NCBI GenBank assembly: GCA_002383485.1 | Contig: DFYY01000007.1 | Coordinates: 1 to 64,000, forward strand | Source: Bacteroidales bacterium UBA4070 | GTDB taxonomy: Bacteria; Bacteroidota; Bacteroidia; Bacteroidales; VadinHA17 | DNA: 64,000 bases | Reading direction: 5' to 3' | In this document: positions 43,915 to 52,854 of the stretch, piece after piece | How the letters are laid out: each line of letters begins with the position of its first letter | Numbering within the stretch: the first letter of the stretch is position 1 | Translations under genes and position numbers: made by a program | The notes under the pieces: generated by a model | Database searches by the model: none | The model's input: only the letters and a program-made list of their open reading frames with translations | Told to the model about the DNA's origin: nothing

Positions 43915-44763
43915 TCACACACTGCCTCTGAACCGTTCAGGTATTTTGATCACCGGCTTTTCCGGAAGCATGCCGGGCTTATTGAGTGCAAACAGCGGAC
44001 GGAATATGCTCTCCCTTCTTCTGGCCTGCTTAAAGAAGGCATCACCATCCACGGGATTCTTCTTTGTGATCAGGTCGAACAGTTCATATCTCCTGTCCAG
44101 GTGGCCGCGCCAGCCGGCATTAAGCAGCGACTGATCCTCCATCTTTCGTTTGGATATGTCATAATCCACCATACCGAAATGAAACAGGAAAAGGTTAGGG
44201 TCAATGTGAAAATTCCTGTATCTGACCCTGTGAAACCCTGATCCCCATTTCAGAGGCCGGAATGCCACAATGGCTTTTGTGTAGCGTGCCGAGACATGGG
44301 CATAACTCCTCTGCTCCAGAAACGGGCGCGACGGATCAATAGGCTGTTCCAGCCCGAGATGCTGTCCGACGTCCAGCCCGAGGGCTGAAAGAGAAGCTGA
44401 TTTTACGGGCTTTTGCAGATAATCAGACAGAGCAAGTCCGCGGTCTGGGTCAACAACAAGGGCCTCATCAATGTCATGTGCTATGACAATATCATAGCGT
44501 AGAAACAAAGACTTTGTGAAATTGGAGATGAGATCAATCCTGTTTTTGTCACCACGCGACCTGTTCAGCCTCTGCAGGGGCAGCCTTATCACGTTGATTG
44601 CAGCATGATCATCCGGCAGTGGCTGGTCATGACCGTCAATAAAGAGAAACAGATTCTCATGACCCAGTTCCTTCCCGTAATAATCAATCCACCTTGGAAT
44701 GAAGAACTGGTCATTCCTGACCATTGATACTGCCCCGATCTTTTTTCGGTTGCCTTCAGACAT
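43915..44763 (-). CDS. Glycosyltransferase family 2-like protein
   Basis: A 282-residue putative glycosyltransferase of the Glyco_tranf_2_4 type. The N-terminus GAVSMVRNDQFFIPRWIDYYGKELG and DIVIAHDIDEALVVDPDRG (a DxD-like acidic motif) are characteristic. It lies 42 bases upstream of the FkbM gene on the same strand and diverges from the Stealth genes at 44828. It probably builds a surface polysaccharide; donor and acceptor cannot be told. Confidence 0.75.
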   Translation of the reverse strand: MSEGNRKKIGAVSMVRNDQFFIPRWIDYYGKELGHENLFLFIDGHDQPLPDDHAAINVIRLPLQRLNRSRGDKNRIDLISNFTKSLFLRYDIVIAHDIDEALVVDPDRGLALSDYLQKPVKSASLSALGLDVGQHLGLEQPIDPSRPFLEQRSYAHVSARYTKAIVAFRPLKWGSGFHRVRYRNFHIDPNLFLFHFGMVDYDISKRKMEDQSLLNAGWRGHLDRRYELFDLITKKNPVDGDAFFKQARRRESIFRPLFALNKPGMLPEKPVIKIPERFRGSV

Positions 44764-44787
44764 GCGACTTGATTTTTCTGGCTAAAA

Positions 44788-44817
44788 TTGCATGAAAATA
44801 ATAAAGCCGTAAATTTA
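44788..44817 (+). promoter_or_regulatory. Possible promoter of the Stealth gene pair
   Basis: TTG at 44788-44790, a 19-base spacer and TAAATTTA at 44810-44817 (last base off consensus). The downstream ATG is at 44828. The -7 box is self-complementary, so its orientation is set only by the spacing. Confidence 0.35.
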
Positions 44818-44827
44818 CAACAAAACA

Positions 44828-45868
44828 ATGTCAGATAACATAAAACCTGCTGACAACGGTCCGATTGACGCAGTAATACTGTGGGTTGACGGAAGTGACG
44901 CAAGGCTTGCCGAAAAAAGGAGGCGTTACCTGGCTGAGAAACAGCTCACCAGTGCACATCCCGGTGCAATTCCGGCACGCTTTGCATCATCCAATGAAAT
45001 CAGGTACTGCGTCTTTTCAATTCTGAAATTTGCATCCTTTGTCAGGAACATTTACATAGTCACAGATGAACAGAATCCCGGACTGAACGATGAGGTAAAG
45101 GCCAGGTTTCCCGAAAGGGCAGGATGCCTTAAGATTGTTGACCACAGGGAGATCTTCCGCGACTATGAAGAGTATCTCCCGTCATTCAACAGTTCCTCTA
45201 TACACACAATGATATGGAGAATCAGGGGTCTCTCTGACAATTTTATCTATTTCAATGATGACATGATACTGATCAGGGAAACATCAGCTGAAGACTGGTT
45301 TATAGACGGCAAACCGGTACAGAGGGGTAAATGGCTTTTGCCCCCGGTCAGAAAGATTGCCGGAAATGCCATTAAGATATTGATAAACAAACACCTGCGG
45401 GGAAACAGGGATTACCGCCCTAAAATCTCATTCTATATCCGTCAGTGGCAGACAGCCCTGTTGCTGGGCAGGAGATGGCGCTATTTTTTTCATTGCCACA
45501 CTGCTCATCCGATGAGAATCACAACTCTTGAGAAGTACTTTAGAGCCAACGATGAGCTCCTGAGAAAAACCATCTCATACCGCTTCCGTGACGCTGAACA
45601 GTTGCTTGCCAGCTCGCTGGCCTATCATCTTGAGATCCGGAACGGAACCGCCCATCTGGCAAGGCTCAATCTCGGGTATCTGCATCCATGGTATTCGGAA
45701 GAACGGCTGAACAGGAGAATTGATCGCTGCACAAAAGATCAGCGTATCAAATCGATCTGTGTTCAAAGCGTCGAGATGATGTCTGGCAATCAGCGTGAGA
45801 AGATATTTAACTGGCTGGATAATGTCCTTAACCTGAATAACGCCCCTGACCTGAATAATGGAAACTGA
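44828..45868 (+). CDS. Stealth family polysaccharide phosphotransferase 1
   Basis: A 346-residue Stealth-family protein. Stealth enzymes transfer sugar-1-phosphate to make phosphodiester-linked capsules. Conserved regions are visible in order: CR1 IDAVILWVDGSDARLAEKRR (residues 13-32), CR2 from RFASSNEIRYCVFSILKFASFVRNIYIVTDEQ through DHREIF and LPSFNSSSIHTMIWRIRGLSDNFIYFNDDMIL, and weaker CR3/CR4 regions. It overlaps a paralogue at 45858 by 11 bases. The pair probably arose by tandem duplication and may act in sequence on one glycan. Confidence 0.88.
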   Translation: MSDNIKPADNGPIDAVILWVDGSDARLAEKRRRYLAEKQLTSAHPGAIPARFASSNEIRYCVFSILKFASFVRNIYIVTDEQNPGLNDEVKARFPERAGCLKIVDHREIFRDYEEYLPSFNSSSIHTMIWRIRGLSDNFIYFNDDMILIRETSAEDWFIDGKPVQRGKWLLPPVRKIAGNAIKILINKHLRGNRDYRPKISFYIRQWQTALLLGRRWRYFFHCHTAHPMRITTLEKYFRANDELLRKTISYRFRDAEQLLASSLAYHLEIRNGTAHLARLNLGYLHPWYSEERLNRRIDRCTKDQRIKSICVQSVEMMSGNQREKIFNWLDNVLNLNNAPDLNNGN

Positions 45869-46943
45869 GAATATGCCGTCAGCACCAGACCGGACCGTGA
45901 CACCAGACCGAACTGCAGCAACAGCCGGAGCTAAAACAGCATCCGGAGCCGATGCAACTGGCGGGCCGGTAGACGTGGTGATAGCCTGGGTAGACGGGAG
46001 TGACCCGAAGCTGACCGAAAAGCGAAACAGGTACAGCGGAAAGACGAAAGTACCCGTCTCTTCAGGAGCTCACCCGACGCGCTTCGCCTCATCCAATGAG
46101 ATAAAGTATTGCGTGCTCTCAGTGCTTCGCTTTGCACCCTTCGTAAGGAATATATTCATTGTTACCGACGGCCAGGATCCAGGCCTGACAGGCGATCTGC
46201 AAAAGTATTTTCCTGAAAGGGCGGGATCAGTCAGAATTGTTGACCATACGGAAATTTTTGATGGATACGAAGAATATCTGCCTACTTTCAACAGCATCTC
46301 CATAGCAAATATGATATGGAGGATCAATGGCCTTGCAGAAAAGTTTGTCTATTTCAATGATGACACCTTCCTCGTAAGGGGCATCTCACCGGAGGAATGG
46401 TTCGTTGGCGATGCACCCGTGATGCGGGGCAGGTGGGTGCCGGCCGCCCGCCCAAGGGTTGTCCTGGACCGGATGAGAAAATGGTTTTACAGGCATCTGG
46501 CCGGCAGGCACGATTATCAGCCGAGGGCCTCCTTCCATCTGGGTCAGTGGAATGCCGCCGCACTCCTTGGATTCAGATTCAGGTATTTCACCAACAGTCA
46601 CACTCCGCATCCGGTAGGCAGGAGTCTTGTTGAGGACTTTTTCCTGAAGAACGACTCTCTTCTCAGGAAGAACATCTCATTCCGGTTCCGTGACCACAGT
46701 CAGTTCACCTTCATCTCACTCTCCAACCATTTGCAGCTTCTTAACGGCAACAGGAACATTGCCAGGCCGGCCGTGGTTTATCTCAAGCCTGAAAACAGGG
46801 CGCCGGGTTATATTGACAAGAAAATCAACCTCTGTGAAAGTGATCCGGTAATCATATATATGTGTGCCCAGAGCCTTGACCAGGTTGAAGAAAAGGAGCG
46901 CATGAAGCTTTTCAGCTGGCTGGACGGTAAACTTGGACTCTGA
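45858..46943 (+). CDS. Stealth family polysaccharide phosphotransferase 2
   Basis: A 361-residue paralogue of the preceding gene. CR1 is VDVVIAWVDGSDPKLTEKRN (residues 37-56), and CR2 runs from RFASSNEIKYCVLSVLRFAPFVRNIFIVTDGQ through DHTEIF and LPTFNSISIANMIWRINGLAEKFVYFNDDTFL. It has an Ala/Thr-rich N-terminal extension of about 35 residues absent from paralogue 1, probably a flexible linker. The start overlaps the upstream gene, so they are translated together. It ends 8 bases from the convergent LuxE-like gene. Confidence 0.88.
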   Translation: METENMPSAPDRTVTPDRTAATAGAKTASGADATGGPVDVVIAWVDGSDPKLTEKRNRYSGKTKVPVSSGAHPTRFASSNEIKYCVLSVLRFAPFVRNIFIVTDGQDPGLTGDLQKYFPERAGSVRIVDHTEIFDGYEEYLPTFNSISIANMIWRINGLAEKFVYFNDDTFLVRGISPEEWFVGDAPVMRGRWVPAARPRVVLDRMRKWFYRHLAGRHDYQPRASFHLGQWNAAALLGFRFRYFTNSHTPHPVGRSLVEDFFLKNDSLLRKNISFRFRDHSQFTFISLSNHLQLLNGNRNIARPAVVYLKPENRAPGYIDKKINLCESDPVIIYMCAQSLDQVEEKERMKLFSWLDGKLGL

Positions 46944-46951
46944 ATCTGCCG

Positions 46952-47950
46952 TCATCCCTGCGATACAAGCAGGTTGCATCCGCGGATATCTGCCTCGTCA
47001 AATCTGCCCTGCACCTCGAACAGGCCGCCGGGATACATCCGTCCCAGGTCAGCCGTGGCAATGAAAGAGCATGACCATAAATTGGCCAGGTCAATGACGC
47101 TGATGCCGCCTGAAGCGCCTGCCTCGGCAGTGTGTGAAGAGGGATCATGACTGTCACGTATCAGCACCTTCATCCACGGAGGGGTCATGAACAGGCCTTT
47201 ACCCAGCGAGTAGGCCTGGCTGAGAAGCTCCGTCATACCATATTCTGAATGCACTGATCTGACACCAAAAGCTTTCATGATGATCTCGTGCACCTCCTCC
47301 CTGATCATCTCCTGCCTTCTGCCCTTCATCCCTCCCGTCTCCATTATGATCAGGTCTGACAGGTCGCGGGGATATCTCTCCGCAAGGTCCAGCAAAGCGA
47401 AGGTGACACCGATCAGCAACACCTGCAGTCCTGCGGAGCGCGCCCTTTCAATTGCCCTGAACAATGCATCATGGTCATTCAGGAAAAATCCTCCCGTATT
47501 ATTGCCCGACAGCCTTATCAGCCTGTCAACCATATATATGAGTGAAGAGCCTTCCCTCTCCAGGTAGGAAGGAAGGAGTCCCATTATGGCATATCGTGAG
47601 GGATCGCCGTAGAACAGCCTGAATGTCTCTTCCAGGCTCCTGTCATATAGCTCCGGATCCGTTACATGATGGCGGCTCTGTCTGACGCCGGTGGTGCCGC
47701 TGCTCAGGAACACCTTTGCAGCAGGGCCGTCACCTGTCAGAACCGTATGATCCCTGAAGAAGGAGATGGGCATAAAAGGGATGGAAAAGAGGGAGTCAAC
47801 CATCTCCGGATCAACACCGAGGAGAGCAAGGTACTTCCTGTAGACAGGGCATCCCGCAGCCTGAAAACGGAATATCTTCAGCGCCAGCTGTTCAAATGAC
47901 CGGCCACCGGAGACAGTGAAGATCTCTTCGGCTGTGGGCGCCTTCATCAC
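46952..47950 (-). CDS. LuxE-like acyl-protein synthetase
   Basis: A 332-residue ANL-type protein of the LuxE/PaaK-like acyl-protein synthetase family, shorter than full acyl-CoA ligases. The phosphate-loop equivalent SSGTTGVRQSRHH lies near residues 83-95, with YGMTELLSQAYS near 238. In luminous bacteria LuxE activates fatty acids and passes them to LuxC; no luxC is seen here. Its start overlaps the upstream lipoprotein gene by 4 bases, placing it last in a pgk-lipoprotein-luxE-like unit. The acyl substrate and acceptor are unknown. Confidence 0.8.
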   Translation of the reverse strand: MMKAPTAEEIFTVSGGRSFEQLALKIFRFQAAGCPVYRKYLALLGVDPEMVDSLFSIPFMPISFFRDHTVLTGDGPAAKVFLSSGTTGVRQSRHHVTDPELYDRSLEETFRLFYGDPSRYAIMGLLPSYLEREGSSLIYMVDRLIRLSGNNTGGFFLNDHDALFRAIERARSAGLQVLLIGVTFALLDLAERYPRDLSDLIIMETGGMKGRRQEMIREEVHEIIMKAFGVRSVHSEYGMTELLSQAYSLGKGLFMTPPWMKVLIRDSHDPSSHTAEAGASGGISVIDLANLWSCSFIATADLGRMYPGGLFEVQGRFDEADIRGCNLLVSQG

Positions 47951-48486
47951 TTAACCGGGAATGTGGCGGAGCCGTCGGGCTGCCAGACCCACTCAAGGGA
48001 GCATGAAGCAGTCGGGGGATTGACGGTACTGTTGAGTGCCACACTGATGATCCTCAGCTTTGCATAGGTGGCATCACGGGTCTTTATCACCCATACCTGG
48101 TTGGCTTCCAGCGGCGCAGCAAGGTCTACCCATGTGTTGGTACCCACGCTTGTCAGGGCGCTGAAGGCGCTTTTCGCAGCGCTCTCAGAGGCATAGGTAC
48201 CGGTAAGGGTAAAGGGTGGATTAAGGGTATTGGCAGAGAGGAACGCCACTACAGGCCCGCCGTCTTCCACGGCACCTGCAATCAGCTTGATGTCAGCCCT
48301 GTATGCATCGGGAAGCGTGGGAACCTCCTTCGCCTCATCGAAGGAGAGCCCCATCGCGTAATAATATGAACCGCCGTCATACAGCTCGTTCGTCAGCGTG
48401 ATCGTTCCGGATATTCGCTGCTCCTCGCCACCGCACCCTGAAAAAAGGAGTACGGCAGCCAGAGCCGGTATTAAGCTTAGTTTCAT
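47947..48486 (-). CDS. Putative lipoprotein of unknown function
   Basis: A 179-residue protein I do not recognise. The N-terminus is a lipoprotein signal with lipobox FSGC (Cys18) followed by GGEEQ. The remainder is beta-rich and includes a Trp-rich end (SLEWVWQPDGSATFPV). It starts at the last base of the pgk stop codon (one-base overlap) and ends overlapping the LuxE-like gene. Attachment of a surface or periplasmic lipoprotein gene to pgk looks like simple operon packing. Confidence 0.65.
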   Translation of the reverse strand: MKLSLIPALAAVLLFSGCGGEEQRISGTITLTNELYDGGSYYYAMGLSFDEAKEVPTLPDAYRADIKLIAGAVEDGGPVVAFLSANTLNPPFTLTGTYASESAAKSAFSALTSVGTNTWVDLAAPLEANQVWVIKTRDATYAKLRIISVALNSTVNPPTASCSLEWVWQPDGSATFPVK

Positions 48487-49748
48487 TATTCTCCCCTGAT
48501 CGCGGTTATGCCTGGCAGTTTCTTGCCCTCCATGTATTCCATCATGGCTCCGCCGCCGGTAGATACGTAACTGATCCTGTCAGCAAGGCCCAGGTTATTC
48601 ACCGCAGCCACGGAGTCACCTCCGCCGACAAGCGAGAAGGCTCCATTATCGGTGGCCTCAGCAACAGCTATTGCTATGCCCTTCGTCCCCTCATCAAACT
48701 TGGCCATCTCAAAGACCCCCATAGGGCCGTTCCAGAGAATGGTTTTCGAATTGCTGATCACCTTAGAAAAGAGCCTGACACTCTCCTCGCCGATGTCAAG
48801 TCCCATCCAGCCGTCATTCACATCATCAATGTCTGAAATATAGACGTTGGCCTCCGCATCAAACTTGTCGGCATTGACACTGTCTACGGGGAAAATCAGG
48901 TTAACACCCTTTTCCCTGGCCTTTTCGATGATGGCTTTAGCCATCTCAAGCTTGTCATCCTCACAGAGAGAGTTGCCAATCCTTCCGCCCATGACCTTGA
49001 TGAATGTATATGTCATGCCTCCGCCGATTATCAGATTGTCAACCCTGTCAAGCAGGTTTTCAATGATACCAATCTTATCGGAGACCTTTGCACCGCCCAT
49101 GATGGCCGTGAAGGGTTTCTCGGAACTTCTGAGGACCTTGTCCATTGCAGCCAGCTCACTGTTGATAAGGAATCCGAACATCCGCTTGTCCTCGGGGAAG
49201 AAGTCAGCTATCACGGCAGTGGTTGCATGAGCCCTGTGAGCCGTGCCAAAGGCGTCATTGACATAGATGTCAGCATATGTCGACAGCTTCTTAGCCATCT
49301 CCTTCTGCTTCACCTTAAGGGCAGCCTTGGCAGCTTTCTTCTCTTCGTCAGTTGCTGTCTCCGGGAGGATGGGCTTACCCTCCTCCTCGGGATAGAACCT
49401 GACATTCTCAAGCATCATCACCTCACCCGGCTTCAGGGCTGCGGCCATTGCCGCTGCCTCATCACCGAGAGCATCGGGGGCAAATGCAACCTTCATCCCG
49501 AGATGCTTTTCCAGTACCGGCAGTATGGGCTTGAGAGAATACTTCTCCATCACCCCTTCAGGCCTGCCGAGATGTGACATCAGTATTGCAGAGCCGCCGT
49601 CGGCCGTTATCTTCCTTATCGTCTTAAGAGCCCCACGAATGCGGGTATCATCAGTTACCTCACGCGTTTTCTTGTCGAGAGGCACGTTGAAATCAACCCT
49701 TACAATGGCTTTGAGACCTTTAAAGTTAAAGCTGTCAATGATTTTCAT
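48486..49748 (-). CDS. pgk: Phosphoglycerate kinase
   Basis: Glycolytic kinase interconverting 1,3-bisphosphoglycerate/ADP and 3-phosphoglycerate/ATP. 420 residues. The N-domain has VRVDFNVPLD, SHLGRPEG and DAFGTAHRAHAT; the C-domain has the nucleotide-binding GGGDSVAAV near the end. It carries a Lys/Glu-rich insertion of about 30 residues (about 125-155, between ENVRFYPEEEGKP and YADIYVNDAFG), absent from E. coli Pgk (387 residues). First gene of a three-gene minus-strand unit. Confidence 0.95.
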   Translation of the reverse strand: MKIIDSFNFKGLKAIVRVDFNVPLDKKTREVTDDTRIRGALKTIRKITADGGSAILMSHLGRPEGVMEKYSLKPILPVLEKHLGMKVAFAPDALGDEAAAMAAALKPGEVMMLENVRFYPEEEGKPILPETATDEEKKAAKAALKVKQKEMAKKLSTYADIYVNDAFGTAHRAHATTAVIADFFPEDKRMFGFLINSELAAMDKVLRSSEKPFTAIMGGAKVSDKIGIIENLLDRVDNLIIGGGMTYTFIKVMGGRIGNSLCEDDKLEMAKAIIEKAREKGVNLIFPVDSVNADKFDAEANVYISDIDDVNDGWMGLDIGEESVRLFSKVISNSKTILWNGPMGVFEMAKFDEGTKGIAIAVAEATDNGAFSLVGGGDSVAAVNNLGLADRISYVSTGGGAMMEYMEGKKLPGITAIRGE

Positions 49749-49785
49749 AGTCCGTATTGTTTAATATTTGCTTATTCAGGAATAC

Positions 49786-49793
49786 AAAGTTAA
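49786..49793 (-). promoter_or_regulatory. -7 element of the pgk promoter
   Basis: TAACTTTG on the minus strand matches TAnnTTTG perfectly; a start near 49779 would give a leader of about 30 bases. The ideal -33 position reads ATG instead of TTG. Confidence 0.5.
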
Positions 49794-49972
49794 CCAATTT
49801 GAAAAATCTTATCATTCTCTGTTTGTTCATTATTCAAAATGAACAGGGTGCTGGCGGCGCTCCGAGAATTGCCAGATCAGAACCTCGGGGGTACAGGACA
49901 GGACCGCACGGCTCCCTGAATGAGACCCCTTAACGGCATCCGCTCCAGTTACTGAGATCATCTATTTTTTAC

Positions 49973-49980
49973 TACATTTG
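49973..49980 (+). promoter_or_regulatory. -7 element of the holB promoter
   Basis: TACATTTG matches TAnnTTTG; a start near 49986 would leave about 17 bases before the holB ATG at 50004. No -33 TTG at 19 bases. Confidence 0.45.
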
Positions 49981-50003
49981 CTCTTCGTCAGGCGAAAGGC
50001 ACA

Positions 50004-51131
50004 ATGAATTTTTCACAGATACCGGGACAGAAGGCAGTGATTGACAGATTGCGGAACTCCGTAGCGGAGAACCGTGTCAGTCATGCACTTCTTTTTTACG
50101 GCCCGGAGGGAAGCGGGAAATTTGCAATCGCCCTGGCTTTTGCAAGGTATATCAGCTGTGAAAACCGCACAGCGGAAGATGCCTGCGGCAAATGTCCGTC
50201 GTGTTCCAAGTATGACAAACTGATCCACCCGGACCTCCACTTCGTCTTCCCGGTGATAAAAAAGAAATCGAACACCGAACCGGTGAGTGACCACTTCATA
50301 TCACAGTGGAGGGAGATGGTGCTAAGGTCACCATGGTTTTCACTAACCACCTGGACCGAAGCCATGGAGGTGGCCAACGAGCAGGCCCTGATACCCGTTG
50401 CCGAATCAGCGGAGATCATCCGCAAGCTAAGCCTGAAGTCATTTGAATCTGACTTCAAGATCATGATAATATGGTTGCCTGAGAAAATGAATGCCGAGAC
50501 GGCGAACAAGATACTTAAGATAATTGAGGAACCTCCCGCCCGGACTCTTTTTATACTTGTCTCCGAAGAGGATGAGAAGCTTCTTCCAACCATCACTTCG
50601 CGTTGTCAGCACATAAGAATCCCCTCCATCCCTTCTGAAGATCTCAGTTCCTATCTTGTAGGGTCAATGGGAATTGATCCTGTCAAGGCTCCGGAGATTG
50701 CTGCCATCGCCAACGGGAACATGGTAAGAGCGATGGAGCTGGCACGGGAGGGTGACAACGCCGCCGTGCATCTGGACAGGTTCACAAAGCTGATGAGGAC
50801 AGCCTGGACACGTGACATACATGCACTGGTGACATGGTCAGAGGATACCGCAACCCTGGGAAGGGAGAGACAGAAGAGCTTCCTCTCTTACTCGCTAAGG
50901 ATGATAAGGGAAAATTTTATACTCAACTTCAACGGAAGGGAACACCGGCTCGTCTACCTTACCAGGGCTGAGGACGAATTCTCAGGAAAATTCCACCCCT
51001 TTATCAATGAGAAGAACATCAATGCCCTCAACCGCGAGTTCAACCTGGCATATGCACATGTGGAGAGCAACGGTAACACGAAGATGATTTTCCTCGACCT
51101 TGCGCTGAAGACAATGAGACTTATAAGGTAA
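50004..51131 (+). CDS. holB: DNA polymerase III, delta' subunit
   Basis: Clamp-loader subunit of the replicase, 375 residues. P-loop-like FYGPEGSGKFAIALAFA at residues 31-47 and a zinc module with Cys52, 61, 64 and 67 (DACGKCPSC) are visible. The sensor-1 type segment (MNAETANKILKIIEEPP...TSRCQHIRIP) is typical of delta'. The C-terminal collar domain is divergent, as usual. It diverges from pgk across a 255-base gap that carries both promoters. Confidence 0.9.
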   Translation: MNFSQIPGQKAVIDRLRNSVAENRVSHALLFYGPEGSGKFAIALAFARYISCENRTAEDACGKCPSCSKYDKLIHPDLHFVFPVIKKKSNTEPVSDHFISQWREMVLRSPWFSLTTWTEAMEVANEQALIPVAESAEIIRKLSLKSFESDFKIMIIWLPEKMNAETANKILKIIEEPPARTLFILVSEEDEKLLPTITSRCQHIRIPSIPSEDLSSYLVGSMGIDPVKAPEIAAIANGNMVRAMELAREGDNAAVHLDRFTKLMRTAWTRDIHALVTWSEDTATLGRERQKSFLSYSLRMIRENFILNFNGREHRLVYLTRAEDEFSGKFHPFINEKNINALNREFNLAYAHVESNGNTKMIFLDLALKTMRLIR

Positions 51132-51145
51132 GTGATGTGAATCAC

Positions 51146-51175
51146 TTGAAAATAGCTCATTTATTCCTAATTTTG
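51146..51175 (+). promoter_or_regulatory. Predicted promoter of ricT-gldH
   Basis: TTG at 51146-51148, a 19-base spacer and TAATTTTG at 51168-51175: full match to the Bacteroidota consensus. The predicted start, near 51182, is about 54 bases before the ricT ATG. Confidence 0.65.
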
Positions 51176-51235
51176 CAATCACCTTCCGGCAGCATGGAAA
51201 TAAATACCGACTGCCCGAACCGTTAAAAAGACATC

Positions 51236-52378
51236 ATGACAAATGAGGATATACAGGTCCAGCCCGGAGAGGAACCGGTAAGGCCTGAAATTAAATACAA
51301 CACCGGAGAGCACAAGCTGAATGAGTACAACTGGCTTGCCGATCTCCCCTTCGATGCACGCTGCAACGATGTCATCGAAGTACGCTTCAAGAACACCCGC
51401 AAGGGGTTCTATCGCAATATAAACGGACTGAGGCTGGATGTTGACGACATCGTGGCCGTGGAGGCTTCCCCCGGACATGATATCGGGTATGTCTCCATGA
51501 CCGGCTATCTCGTTCGCGAGCAGATGAAGAAGATGAAGGTCAAGCCCGTCCTGGATGAGATGAAGAAGGTCTACCGCAAGGCGAGACCTGTTGACCTGCA
51601 GAAATGGGAAGAGGCGAAGAAGCTTGAGGTTCCTACAATGCTTCGGTCACGCAAGATAGCCGAGAACCTTGGACTGGCAATGAAGATCGGCGATGTGGAA
51701 TACCAGGGTGATAAGACGAAGGCTATCTTTTACTACCTGGCCGAAGAAAGAGTCGATTTCAGGCAGCTTATCAAGGTGCTCGCTGAAGAGTTCCATATCA
51801 GGATAGAAATGAGGCAGATAGGTGCACGCCAGGAAGCCGGTCGCATAGGCGGTATAGGCACCTGCGGAAGGGAGCTGTGCTGTTCGACCCATGTGACAAA
51901 CTTTGTCTCGGTGACAACATCACACGCCCGTTACCAGGACCTCTCGCTTAACCCCCAGAAACTAGCCGGACAATGCGGTAAACTGAAATGCTGCCTGAAC
52001 TATGAGCTCGACTGCTATATAGACGCCCAGAGAGAATTTCCCTCCAGGGAGGTCAATCTCGAACTGGCCGGAGGCACCGCTTACTTCATGAAGATGGAAG
52101 TTCATACAGGTGTCTACTGGTACTCCACTGACCAGCGGATAGCGGCAAATATGACGGCAGTGCCGGTGACACGCGTACGCGAAATAATCCAGCTCAACCG
52201 CAGGGGTGTCAAACCCGAAAACCTGCTGGCAGGCCCGGCAAGCAACAAGATGGAGAAAGGCAATGACCTTCTGCTGCAGAACAGCGGACTGGACAGGTTC
52301 GAATCCAAAAGCAAGCCGCGCGATGGCAAAAGCAGAAATAAACCATATCACAGGAGAAATGACAGGAAACAGAAGTAG
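51236..52378 (+). CDS. ricT: PSP1-domain protein, RicT (YaaT) homologue
   Basis: A 380-residue PSP1-domain protein. The PSP1 core (about 25-220) ends in the cysteine-rich signature GIGTCGRELCC...CGKLKCCLNYELDCY. In B. subtilis RicT is part of an Fe-S-containing complex that influences mRNA processing; in Bacteroidota the role is not defined. A basic, low-complexity C-terminal tail (about 345-380) is present. The 3' end overlaps gldH by 20 bases. Confidence 0.88.
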   Translation: MTNEDIQVQPGEEPVRPEIKYNTGEHKLNEYNWLADLPFDARCNDVIEVRFKNTRKGFYRNINGLRLDVDDIVAVEASPGHDIGYVSMTGYLVREQMKKMKVKPVLDEMKKVYRKARPVDLQKWEEAKKLEVPTMLRSRKIAENLGLAMKIGDVEYQGDKTKAIFYYLAEERVDFRQLIKVLAEEFHIRIEMRQIGARQEAGRIGGIGTCGRELCCSTHVTNFVSVTTSHARYQDLSLNPQKLAGQCGKLKCCLNYELDCYIDAQREFPSREVNLELAGGTAYFMKMEVHTGVYWYSTDQRIAANMTAVPVTRVREIIQLNRRGVKPENLLAGPASNKMEKGNDLLLQNSGLDRFESKSKPRDGKSRNKPYHRRNDRKQK

Positions 52379-52832
52379 GATCATTGTTGCCGCCCTGATG
52401 CTGGCAGCAGCTGCAACAGCATGCAACAGTGGCATACAATACTCTGAGAACCACAGGATTGAAGAAGGCCAGTGGAATATGTATGATCCTGCAAAATACT
52501 CCTGTACAGTAGACGACACAGTTATGACCTATGACATAGGACTGTCGCTGCGCACAACCACGGACTACCCCTACAGAAACATATACCTCTTCATGGTTAC
52601 CACATTCCCCTCCGGGACCAGCGTGACTGATACAATTCATGCAATGGTGACCGATGAAAAGGGCCGCTGGCTGGGGAAGGGCACCGGTAATATCAGGGAG
52701 CTCACCCTTCCCATCAGGTCAAATGTCTGGTTTCCCGAAGCTGGCGAGTATCACTTCAGGGTGATGCATGGCATGAGAGACACCGTCTTGCAGGGCGTCC
52801 ATGACATAGGGATGATTATCTCCCGGAGGTAA
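52359..52832 (+). CDS. gldH: Gliding motility lipoprotein GldH
   Basis: A 157-residue lipoprotein matching GldH, required for gliding in Flavobacterium. The signal sequence ends in a lipobox at Cys22 (AAATAC), followed by NSGIQYSENHRIEEGQWNMYDPAKYS. The internal YPYRNIYLFMVTTFPSG and the GLSLRTT segment are typical. The frame is open upstream to 52206, but that part is ricT out of frame; ATG at 52359 places the signal peptide correctly. With porW and porX downstream it signals a gliding/T9SS organism, although gldH occurs in non-motile Bacteroidota too. Confidence 0.87.
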   Translation: MTGNRSRIIVAALMLAAAATACNSGIQYSENHRIEEGQWNMYDPAKYSCTVDDTVMTYDIGLSLRTTTDYPYRNIYLFMVTTFPSGTSVTDTIHAMVTDEKGRWLGKGTGNIRELTLPIRSNVWFPEAGEYHFRVMHGMRDTVLQGVHDIGMIISRR

Positions 52833-52854
52833 GAAAGATCAAAATAACCGGGAT

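Noticed and set aside
52206..52358. N-terminal extension of gldH
   Set aside because: It is ricT sequence in another frame and would bury the lipoprotein signal peptide.
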